DNA of 64,000 bases from Polymyxa betae (Eukaryota > Endomyxa > Phytomyxea > Plasmodiophorida > Plasmodiophoridae). Below are positions 34,627-44,728 of this stretch, piece by piece. Both the position numbers and the translations under genes were made by a program. The stretch lies in assembly GCA_003693705.1 (NCBI GenBank), contig RBZT01000588.1:124001-188000 (forward strand), written 5' to 3'. The notes below the pieces were generated by a model. That model was not told the origin of the DNA and ran no database searches. It saw only the letters and a program-made list of their open reading frames with translations. Within the stretch, counting starts at the first letter, position 1. The number at the start of each line of letters is the position of its first letter.

Positions 34627-34920
34627 ATGAATACCAGCCGGCCTCACATTTTATCGCTGTACAAACGCATTATCAGACTAGGCAGCAAGTTTCCAAGTAT
34701 CAAGCGCGACTCGATACTGGCCAGCATCAAAGAAGGTTCCAATGTTAACCGAATCGCGTCATGTCCTTATTTGTTTACAGAATTTAAGAGTAATCGTAAT
34801 GAAAAAGACCCCAAGAAAATTTCCCAGCAGGTAGCTGTTGCAGAAGATGGCATACAGAAACTGAAGATGTATGTTGATACAGCAGCTGGAGCTGGTAATT
34901 TCCAGATCGACTTGAAATAA
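34627..34920 (+). CDS. LYR-motif mitochondrial protein (LYRM family)
   Basis: A 97-residue single-exon protein. LSLYKRIIRLGSKFPSIKRD carries the L-Y-K/R motif at residues 10-13 followed by the usual phenylalanine and arginine spacing. A second helix is KISQQVAVAEDGIQKLKMYV. LYR proteins act with mitochondrial acyl carrier protein in respiratory-complex assembly and iron-sulfur delivery. Which LYRM paralogue this is cannot be told. Confidence 0.72.
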   Translation: MNTSRPHILSLYKRIIRLGSKFPSIKRDSILASIKEGSNVNRIASCPYLFTEFKSNRNEKDPKKISQQVAVAEDGIQKLKMYVDTAAGAGNFQIDLK

Positions 34921-34994
34921 ATTAATAATTCGCTGTGAAGAGCACCAAATGATTAGGTCATGATGATCATCGTATCGTCTCAGAATAGTGAATC

Positions 34995-36993
34995 ATGCTG
35001 CTAAGCCGAGCCAAGCCGACGTCTCCAAATTCAGGGCGGCCCGGAACTGGCCCTAGCGGCGCCAAGCCCAAAGATAAACGCCCGACTCTCGAGTCGTTCC
35101 TCTCTGCTCGCGATTTTTCCGGGGCAGCTGCGTTGGCTGAATTCTTGGTCCAATCAGGTGATTCTGAACCGACTTGCGGCACGTTAGCCGAGAAGCAAGC
35201 CTGGCTGGCCTATATTTACTTTCATCTGCATGATTTCATCAAAGTGTAACCGTTTCTGAGTTTGTAGGAGAATTCTGATTGAAAAATAGAGCCAATCGTA
35301 TTATAAAACGCTCCTGAAAGACTCTTCATCCAATGCCATGTTCAAACTGTATGCTAGCGCCTGCCAGTTTTACTTAGGAAACTTTGACAAAGCTGTTGAA
35401 CTCGCGTTATCGGGGCCTGAGTCCAGTCTACAATACCGACTGCTATTTCATTGTGCTCATAAGCTTTCTGATGAAAAAATGTTAGTCGAAAATCATGCCA
35501 AGCTGACAGGTAAGCACTACCGATAGGCTCTTCCTGTCCTCTAATCTCCTGCAGCTAACATAGAAGACCAGCTTGCTTTGGCAGCGATCCATTTTCTTAG
35601 AGGCCATTACCAAGAAGCTATCGAAATCTACAAACGCCAGTTGCTTGAGCACCGCGAATATTTAGCAATTCATATTTACATTGCTATTTGTTATTACAAG
35701 CTCGACTATTATGATGTAAGATAGAATGCTCAAGCCTCTGTTTGTATACTCAGTAACTGTCTAGGTTGCTTTAGAAATTCTCGGCCCTTACATGACTGCA
35801 AACCCTGACTCCTCAATAGCTTTGAACCTGAAAGCATGTTCACACTTCCGCTTATGCGATGGAAAAGCAGCGATTCAGCAATTACAACCGTATTTTGAAA
35901 AAGCCCAGACATCAGCAACAATTCAGAACACGTTCAGCGCCCATACGTTAATCAATCACAATTTAGTTGTTTTCCGTGCTGGCGAAAATGCTCTGAAAGT
36001 GCTACCTCCCATGGTCGATATAGTCCCTGAAGCTCGGCTGAACCTGTGTGTTTATTATTTGAAAGTCGGAGATACACATGAAGCCTACAAATTAATGAAG
36101 GATTTTGAACCGACAACCCCTCAAGAGTAAGACGGCTCTTGGGTTCCATATAGCTGCCCTGCTGAAATTCGTGCAATTAGATACATTTTGAAAGGTGTTG
36201 CTCAGGCTGCTTTTGGTCAGGCAGCTCAGTCGACTGAAGATCTTCAGCTAGCGCAGCAATACTTCCAGCTGATTGGTGAATCGGATTCCGAACGGGACAC
36301 GATCCCTGGTCGGCAAGCAATGGCGTCCTGTTATTTCTTATTACAACAGTGGGACGACGTCATTGTTTACTTATCGAGCATTAGCGAGTATTTCAAGACT
36401 GATGATAGGTTTGTGTTTGTGTGCCGATTCGGTGATTAATCTCATTTTATGAAGGTTCAATTGGAATTATGGGTTAGCTTTGGCTAAGGCTGGTCGATGG
36501 ATGGAAGCGGCCCAATCGTTTGCAAACATTCAGAATCCGGTAGATCAATCGACATTTGCTTGTGTCTAAATTGTTCAAGTATCCACAGGCTCGACGAAAG
36601 CAATACGATTTCATCGCTTGGTCTGCCCGCATCTATATCAATACAGGACTGTCTACCCAGGCCTGGGAGCTCTACCTCGAAATGGAAACAACGACGAATT
36701 CCTTCAATCTGCTTTTATTGATTGCCAATGAATGCTACCGCACTCAAGCCTATTATTACGCTGCCAAAGCATTCGACGTGCTTTGGAAATTGGATCCCAT
36801 TGCTGAATACTGGGAAGGCAAGCGCGGCGCTTGTTGCGGCGTTCTGCAGCAGATGATTCAAGGCAAAGAGAAGCGCTCGCATCTGGCCGAGATCATCAAC
36901 CTTTTGAAAAGCAACAATGCTACACCTCAGGCCCAATTTATTGCCCGAGTCATGAATAAGTTCTGGCTCGAAACCAGCGAATACGATATCTAG
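34995..36993 (+). CDS. TTC26: Intraflagellar transport protein IFT56 (TTC26/DYF-13)
   Basis: A complete TPR protein that matches IFT56 along its length: MLLSRAKP at the start, [118 protein letters not shown] and [20 protein letters not shown]. Several introns, each about 40-50 nt, were seen (for example near 35527, 35720, 36128 and 36405). IFT56 is an IFT-B subunit needed to carry motility cargo into cilia. The presence of a full-length gene shows that the organism has motile cilia or flagella. Confidence 0.96.
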
Positions 36994-37070
36994 ATAATAA
37001 ACTTGGAAAATTGTGCACATGCAGCAAATTCATATCTTAACTCCATGGCGCGATACTAGCCGGTTTATTG

Positions 37071-37993
37071 ATGGTCTACTCTCCTGCAGCAAATCAGAGA
37101 GTCCAGACACTTCCATTTATGCATGATGGAGGGAATCCCTATCTAAAAAGTCGCGGTCCATATCGCACTTCGTCTGATGGGATGCAAAAAGGGAGACCGG
37201 ATCGAGGTCGGGGGCGCGGCGGAGGTCAGGGTCAGCGGGCCAAAGGCGTGACACTTCGCGAGCATCGTGCCCGTAAACAGCACCATCGACCAGCCCAGTT
37301 GTTCCCCGATCTAGATGAAGATCAAGACGACATTCGACAGCGCTTCGCTCGTCGCCAGCTGAAACCAGGCCCAACAAGGTCGCTTTCAATTGAGGAAGAG
37401 GGCGGAGCCGGTACTGCCGTTGACAGAATCGCACTGAGAGAACAGACCCGACGACTTCTAACAGAAACTCGTTTGTGCTAATTGGTATTTTCGGATTAGC
37501 GATCTGAATATTCGTTATAGCCGAAGAATGGGATGGCCTTATTCAGCAGGCATTCGATCATATCGCTGCCGACCAGGCGTTGTTGGCTGAATCGCTGCAG
37601 TCGTTATTCGCCCTCGATCTCAACGAGCTTGCTGATTCATTGGGTTCCCTTCCCAATCATGTTTATTTGAAACTTCCCGGTGACTATGATGACACTGAAA
37701 ATAATGTTGACGTTGCAGCTCTTGATGATGATTCTTCTCAATCCCGCGTTGTCATTGAGACGGAAGCTACGGCCAGTGCTTCCGCTACTGAAGTCGTGCC
37801 TACAAGTGAACCATCCCAGGCGGCAGCTGTTCCCCTTGTTAGTGCTCCCTTGCCTGCGACGCACGATTCAGATCAGGAACTGGATGATTTGCTGGAATTA
37901 GCAAACCGAGATGTTGCTGATAGATCTCTGCAATCCCAAGCTATTGCCGGCGATTCCGATTCCGAAATTGATCGTCTTCTGGATGATTTATAA
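37071..37993 (+). CDS. Aven-like protein (tentative)
   Basis: The N-terminal half is an RGG-rich basic segment (PDRGRGRGGGQGQRAKG). A 49-nt intron (about 37471-37519) joins it to EEWDGLIQQAFDHIAADQAL, then DLNELADSLGSLPNHVYLKL, which resembles the Aven core. The C-terminus has two acidic leucine motifs, QELDDLLELANRD and SEIDRLLDDL, placed as in Aven. Animal Aven inhibits apoptosis and binds G-quadruplex RNA through RGG repeats. Similarity is weak and based on layout. The exact start is uncertain; MHDGGNPYLKSR (about 37119) is an alternative. Confidence 0.5.
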
Positions 37994-38315
37994 AGCGTAC
38001 GTGACTGGCGGAAAGTTTCTTGGAATCTGTGTCATAAAAATGTAAAATTTGCAGGGAACGCTTTGTCTGGCGATGGTATGTCACTTAGGAAGTTTTCGCT
38101 CCTACATGTAAGCAATGCTGCGAATTGCAATGTTTGAGGTCGAACATCAGTAAAACCGAAGAGATTCATCGTGAATGCAACCTGAACCAATTCTTGTTGA
38201 TTCGTCTAAGAAATATAACCGAATAAAGCGTCGAAGGTTTGAGTCACTATTTTAGATGTTACAACTTCCGGTTTCCTCGTGAACCTCAAATCCAAATAAT
38301 CAGTGAAGTATCTAG

Positions 38316-41300
38316 ATGCCTCCTGGCTTTAGCAATGGAGCGGGTGCTTCATCCTCTCGGCCCCGCCGACGTCGTCGATTGCGAAATTACAACGATTCTT
38401 CACAAACTCAGCAGGCTCGATTCGGTAAGATACGCAAAATGCACATTCGTTTGCTCATTCGTCGCAGAGCAAACTTCTGATCAGCAACGCTTAAAAACAG
38501 GTCCATCTGCGTGGGAAAACGAACCGACGCAATCCAATCCTCCGAAAGAGCAAGAATCTGCTCAACGGCAACCTGAAGCTTGGCAGAGCACAGCAAGAGA
38601 TGATCCCAAAGATTCGAAACGTTCACTGGAAAAGAAACCTGCCCAAGAACCCCAGGTTGGACAGTCAAACGAAGCAGCGCCACAAGACCGTCAGATGAAG
38701 CGCTGGTGGCACTGGCCAGTGGACGACGGCAATGACATTGATATTGGTGACGATGAACCGGACCGGGAGAATGGCCGTCAAGCAGAGCCAATTCAACCTG
38801 AATCGGAGAGATCAGGAAAGGACGTGCCCAATTCAATGCCGGACAATCGTACGGGCGACAACATGGCGCCGGAGAACAATAGCAGCGACAGGGAACCGGC
38901 GATAGCCAACGGCACAGCCAAGCCGGCTCCAGCAGGCGATAATGATTGCAATGTAGTTGAGTCGGCGGAAGCATCGCCAGGCGCTCAAGATCATTCTAAC
39001 GCCGGCGACAATCAGGGTAAGATCTACGAATGGCTTTTTTGCTGGCTGATACGTCGCAGATCAAACTCCCGATCAGCAAAGCATTTTCAGAAACGACCCT
39101 ACACAGCTCAATCCTTCGAAAGAGCAAAAATCTGCCGAACGGCCATCCCGTGCCTGGCGGAGACCAGCATCAAACAATAAGCCTGTAGGCCCCGATCGTT
39201 CGCAGAGACAGACGCCTGTACAGGAATCACAGGTTGGGCAGTCAGTGCCTTCAAATGAAATAGCGCCAGAGGAGCGTCCAAAGAAGCGATGGTGGCAGTG
39301 GTCTGACGATGACGACAATCCAGTTGATTTTGACGGCAACGATTTGGATTCCAATCGGGACAGCTACCGACGAGACGATTCTAATGAACGTGGACCAGCA
39401 AAGGATGCCTCGGATAATTCAGATCGGCGATCCGTTCCTTTGAATCTATCAGGCAAAGACATTTCGGATGTAACGCCGGTGATTGACAAAATGACGCCGA
39501 AGAGTAACAACAGCAACGGCAAGGAATCGCCGACGACGACGATGAATGGTACTGTTGAACCGACTATAGCTGCAAGCGTCGAACGGCGAGCATCTCCACA
39601 GGGCATCGGAAATGATTCTGACGCCGTCGACAATCAAGGTCCAATGCAGATCTTTTGAATACTGTTCTGATTGTTAAAGTTTAATTACAGATCGGGCTGA
39701 CCAAAAGTCATCTCCAGCAAGAGATGAACCTGCAAGCTTCACTCCTTCACAAGATCAGGCTCCTGTACAGAAACCCCAAACTGGGCAGTCTGCAGTGTCA
39801 AACGAGGAAAAGCCACAAGACCGTCAGAATAAGGGCTGGTGGAATTGGTCGGCGGATGACGACAACGACGCAGGTTCCAATCCGGACAACGACCGCCGTT
39901 CTAAGCCAGTTGAAGCTGAGCCAAAGACTAGCGCCCCAAATCCTCCGAATCTGCGAGCCGTGCCTGTGAATCCATCAGAAGACACCCCAGATGCAACGCC
40001 GGTGGATCTTTCTGAACACGATATGACCCCGGAAAATGTCAACAACGGCAAGAAACCGACAACGGTCAATGGTACTACAAAGCCAGCTCTAGCAGGCGAT
40101 GATGACCCAAATGTAATGGAGTCGACGGATCGCACGCAACGGGCACCGCAAAACGCTCAAGATCTTTCGAACGCCGGGGAAGGTCCGATTCAGTCCTTCA
40201 GAAACTTTATTTCTAACACTGAGGTTGATTATCAGATCAGGCGAAACCAGACTCACCAGGTGGATTCAATCTATGGAATTTGTTCGGGGTGATTGCCGAT
40301 GACGAAGACGATCAAGACGAACAACAGCCTCAAGCCGAGCGGAATCTGGGGTCTGATGTCGCTGACGATGCCGGCAGCATTCCATCCCAGACAGGACCCG
40401 ATCCTTCTCCTGTTGATGACGCTCCCCAGTCTAACGACAGCAACAACGCGATTGCCGATGACGAAGACGAGCAAGACAAACAACAGCCTCAAGCCGAGCG
40501 GAATCTGGGGTCTGATGTCGCTGACGATGCCGGCAGCATTCCATCCCAGACAGGACCCCATCCTTCTCCTGTTGATAACGCTCCCCAGTCTAAAGACAGC
40601 AACAACGCGAGCCCTACCTGGGACCAAGACAATGATGATAATGATGATTCTGTAAACGGTGGCCGCGCCCCTCCTGAAAGCCTTCCTTTCGCTCCAATAG
40701 CGCCCAGTTCGACTATCGACTCCGGTCGACGTCAGCAGCAGCCCAGATCTCGTCGTGACCGCCAGAGGCCTAAGAAGAAATGGAGCCAGCATCAGTGGAT
40801 ACCATTTGATTCGGAAGATGAACGAGCAGCGGATGCTGATGCCCCGGAATCGCCCCCAACCTCGAATGCACCACAAGCCAGCGACTCACCTATTGACCAA
40901 TCTGATCAAGACAAGGCTTCTCCGAATCCAGATCGCAATCGGTCTCAAACTGGCACCGCAATTCAGGATAATGGTAACTGCAAATGTCGTATCAATTATG
41001 GATGCAAATATCTCACCCAAAATTAGATGTAAGGGCGGCTTCTGATCACAATAATCAACGACGAGATTTTGAGCAATCACGAGATCCAGCGAATGTAGAC
41101 CCATCTAGCAATGCATCCCCGAGACAACCGATCATGGCGCCTTCCAATGACACGACATCAATCGCACCCAGTGATCCATTCTCGAGAGATTCGATAGCGT
41201 CGACATCCGACTCCAGGCCATCGCCAGTCATCCGAGAACCTGAACGTCAGATCCCGGCTGACCGAGCACCACCGACACCAAACTCGGCCATGACCAATGA

Positions 41301-42291
41301 TGTCGTTCTTCCCGATGCCAATCGGAGCTCAAACAGCTCTCGTTCTGGATCACTGTCTGCTAAACGTCGCTCGGTCTTGCCAGATACTGCCAGCCCGACT
41401 GATCCAAAGAGTGACCTTTCAGAACGTGCATCGAATCGAAGCTCGATAGCTTCTGCGCTGAACTCACCAGATCAGAGTGACGAATCTTCTCGTCTACCGC
41501 CAGGACCGGTTCAGGTCGGCATCTTATCCAACCGTTGGTCATCCATTAATTTTGTACAGGTTCAGGATCGGCAACCAGAACGAAACTCGTCGTCTTCGTC
41601 GACTTCAAACGCCGGACCTGATCGAATCGCGTCTTCAACCAGTGCTGTAAGCGTTCGCGTATGTTTCGCTTCAATATCAAGTCACAGCATAATTAATCAA
41701 ATTCTTGCTCAGTCGAATTCGTTGACAGTTGTGACTCCTAATGATCGCCTACAATCGGTTCATTCTTCCAGTCTGCGAAAGGCTCGTAGGATGTTGTACA
41801 TGATCGCCCATTCTTATTCTTTTATGTTAGGTTCCTGAACCGATACATCAAGCTGATCGTGAAACACAACAAGCTCCAAATGCCAGCGCTCATGTTGTAT
41901 GTACTGATAATAGTAATAACCCATGGACTCTAGCTAAAACATTCCAGGATGAAGATATCAGAACAGTTGAATCAGCCATGCCAAAGTTAAACTCTCCAAA
42001 AAACAAGACGGAAACGAGTGTGAAGACCGGGTATCTCGTCAAAGGAGTGAATTCAAAAGAAACACAGCGAATGCACCGCAACGCTCATCCAAGCATTCAG
42101 AAGCTAAAGGAAATGAAAGCAGGGTCACGAGCCTGTCTTGCTGGAGGGCTTCATGAACTAGAACCATGCCATACGTCTGGCAGGGCACTAGCCTTCGCCA
42201 TTGCGACGTTTCCGTTGAAGTGGATAATCAAGAACCCATTCAGGAGGTGCATGAAATGCACTACCATTATCAAGGAGGAGGAAAACTCTAA
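38316..42291 (+). CDS. Large disordered modular repeat protein, unknown
   Basis: The start MPPGFSNGAGASSSRPRRRR is a short basic leader. Three long acidic modules of about 190-230 residues follow. Each has the same plan: a QTSDQQ-like opening, a Q(V/T)GQS motif, a tryptophan cluster (MKRWWHWPVDDGNDID, KKRWWQWSDDDDNPVD, NKGWWNWSADDDND), a Pro/Asn/Ser-rich stretch and a xNAGDNQ-like end. A fourth, altered module (NLWNLFGVIADDEDD) carries a 159-bp tandem duplication. Introns between modules, where resolved, are all phase 1 (about 38429, 39018, 39642 and 40971), so modules can duplicate without frame loss. The C-terminal part is Ser/Asp-rich, and I predict it ends MPYVWQGTSLRHCDVSVEVD ... GGGKL at 42291. 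No signal peptide, membrane helix or known domain was seen. Internal joins after 41500 are tentative. Confidence 0.6.
40292..40609 (+). repeat. Two tandem 159-bp coding repeats
   Basis: Copy 1 is 40292-40450 and copy 2 is 40451-40609. They differ at five bases, and all five change the amino acid (D to E, E to K, D to H, D to N, N to K). Each copy encodes 53 residues and opens with IADDED. Confidence 0.95.
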
Positions 42292-42906
42292 CAATTTCTG
42301 ATCAAATACAAACCACAACGCCTAATAATGTCAGGAAACTTTGCTCAATGCTCTTTTAAACAGCGTCATTTTGTAAACACAACAGAGCTTACAAAAATTT
42401 TACAGAACCAAACAAATCAAGATTATCATAACTCCTTGAAATCTGTTGAAAAGCGATGCCTTGGGACATCCATGAAAATTTTCAAGGTCTCATAACGAAT
42501 TCAGTAGTGATCAAACTGATTCCCAAAGCCAATCTAGGGCCGCCTCGTACCATCAGCCCGAATAACAATGCATAATGTGGGAGAGATAGAACTGATTATA
42601 TCATGGCAGAGCGCCTTGCATTTTGTGGTCGCCAGAACCTGGTAGCTAAATATCACCTTGATAGTGAGAAAGGGATTGTGGAGCATGTGATTGGCAGCCA
42701 GGCGGCCGAAATAAGGCAGGGAGCCTGCTAAGCCGTCTCGCCAGGCTGTCAGGAGACTTCCATCACCGAACGTCCATCACCGACCCCCCTAGACTGACAG
42801 CCTTCATTCTGATACTATTTGGTTGTAATAATCCGTTCGGGCACGCATTGCCGTTCAGGCCTCTCTAGCGTTCACAACAACCGATAGAGGCGCGTCGCTC
42901 CCTTCA
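42292..42906. other. Intergenic, no gene seen
   Basis: About 615 bp between the repeat-protein gene and the PUB-A20-AN1 gene. It contains the short direct repeat tccatcaccga twice near 42760-42785. Presumably 3' UTR followed by promoter. Confidence 0.5.
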
Positions 42907-44399
42907 ATGGACCAGACCACCCCCATGCAGCTTGATGATACCACAGCAGTCGACGTCTCGGCCACCGCCCGACCCACACCTGTCGATGGTGAGCGAAGCA
43001 GCTCTGACATGGTATCAGGGTCGTTAACTATCGATGCAGACCTCACCGATAGGATACAGCGGACTTTGACGCTATTGCAGAATTCAGAACGAATGAACTC
43101 GGTCCAGAAACAAATTCTTGTCAAGGTCTAGACTGCCTTGGGCTTGTTCCTAACCCGTTTGCTTACATAATGTGCAGTTGATTGAAACTGGTGATCCAGC
43201 GGTGCTGTCTTCGATAAATATCCGTTTTACTGACGACGAAATTGTGGCTGCCCTGGAGAAGATGGCACAGGCTCAATGTGCCGCTGACTACCTGGATTCA
43301 AACGTTGACATGGTGTTGTGTTATGAGGTCAAATGGACAGAGTTTCATTTGCTTCGTAGGCACTTCGCCGTATGTATCAGGCTGTCGATAATAAAAAGAA
43401 GCAAGCCGCTGCGAAGTCATCGCTCAGGCACATTCGCAAGATTATTGAAAAGGTGCATAAGACGCCGTCAGATATTAAGTCGCGGTCAGGAGCATCGTCT
43501 ACTGAGTTTTCTGGGCTGACTTTTTTCAGGCGAGTTCTTGTGAGAAATTTCACATTTAAAAAATTCGTATCCGATGTTCAGGGTGCTTTGGACCTCATGT
43601 CAGAAATCGGCTTTGCTGCAGTGAACGATGAATGCCTTGAGATGAGCGCTGATGTTGATCTTGAGTTTCTTGCTAGAACAATGGTTAAACTGGAGCAGTC
43701 CGCTTTGGTAATTGATGTTTCTCATTTTGATTGTTAATCTGAACAAGAACAGGACATGGATGCCGCTATATCCGATTCGACAACGGATTCTGGGCCTAGA
43801 AAACCTTGTTTTGGAAACTGTGGGTTTTTCGGCAATCCAGATACAGAAGGCTTCTGCTCGCTTTGCTACAGGTAGCTCTTTGAAGTAAAGTGTCTGAGCT
43901 AAAACTGGTTCAGGCAGAAGCTGGCTGGCAAAGACCCTATTGTTGAAAAATCCGAATGTAGTACAGATGGATGTACTAATTTTGGCAATCCTGCCAAGGA
44001 GCGATACTGCAATAAATGTTGGCAAGAGCGCGAAGATAGGAAAAATGGTCAGTTGACTCCACAAAAATCGCTATCAGTTATTGATAACTAGCAGCTGGAT
44101 GGTCGAACCGTTCATGGTGGCCTGCTTTGCAAAGAGCAAAATTAAAGCTCTACGCCGTGTGGCTGTTTCGGCAAGGTAGTTCGAGCAGGCCAATTCAAAG
44201 CGATCTGAGGAAATGCTGGGTCTGTACAAGGAAGATCCCGCTGACGGCAATCGCCTGCCAATGTGGATATGTGTTCTGTTCAAAGCATCGATCAACTCTT
44301 GATCACGATTGCACCTACAATTTCCGTCGTGCACACAAGGTCCACTTGCATCAGTTAAATCCACAGATTCAGGGAAAGAAATTTGACAGACTCGACTGA
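42907..44399 (+). CDS. Probable fusion: PUB domain plus two A20 and one AN1 zinc fingers
   Basis: The N-terminal exons (start MDQTTPMQLDDTTAVDVSAT) lead to a PUB domain: SSLRHIRKIIEKVHKTPSDI, then RVLVRNFTFKKFVSDVQGAL and LMSEIGFAAVNDECLEM. PUB domains bind the C-terminal tail of p97/VCP. The next part has two A20 fingers, CFGNCGFFGNPDTEGFCSLC and CSTDGCTNFGNPAKERYCNK-C, and then an AN1 finger, CWVCTRKIPLTAIACQCGYV ... FCSKHRSTLDHDC. A 45-nt GT-AG interval (43708-43752), phase 0, joins the PUB frame to the A20 frame. Without splicing, a stop at 43737 and an ATG at 43756 would leave two genes only 18 bp apart. I favour the fusion, a single-chain ubiquitin/p97 adaptor. Two separate genes remain possible. 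Confidence 0.7.
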
Positions 44400-44728
44400 G
44401 CCATCAATAAATTTTACTTCGTTAAGTGGTATTTGCCATAATTACTTTTGGCGGTCGCGGCTTAATCTGGGGATGTGACCATGAATTGCTTACTCGGCAT
44501 TTCTCATCCCATGTCAGCTGAGCTAAAGCTTTTTCTCTATTATTCCATATCAGAATGGTCCAATTTTAAAGTGGCATTTTCAATACGATTTTTCAAGGTC
44601 ATCTTTATTTCGTTTTGGTTCTTCTGTAGAACCGGTGTGTGATCGTTGAAGGTTTACGGAGACTCGGCAAGCTCGTAAAGGTGGAAGCAGGAGTTTTCTC
44701 CCCTGTAAACCTTTAAGCAGATCAGAAC
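44400..44728. other. Convergent spacer, no gene seen
   Basis: Sequence between the stops of two convergent genes, likely overlapping 3' UTRs. The 62-codon minus frame at 44580-44768 is a shadow: most of it lies beyond the cyclase stop and in another frame. Confidence 0.5.

Noticed and set aside
40271-40876. 201-codon minus-strand frame with valine/leucine-rich repeats
   Set aside because: It is the reverse complement of the acidic repeat-protein exon; the apparent repeats come from the 159-bp coding duplication.
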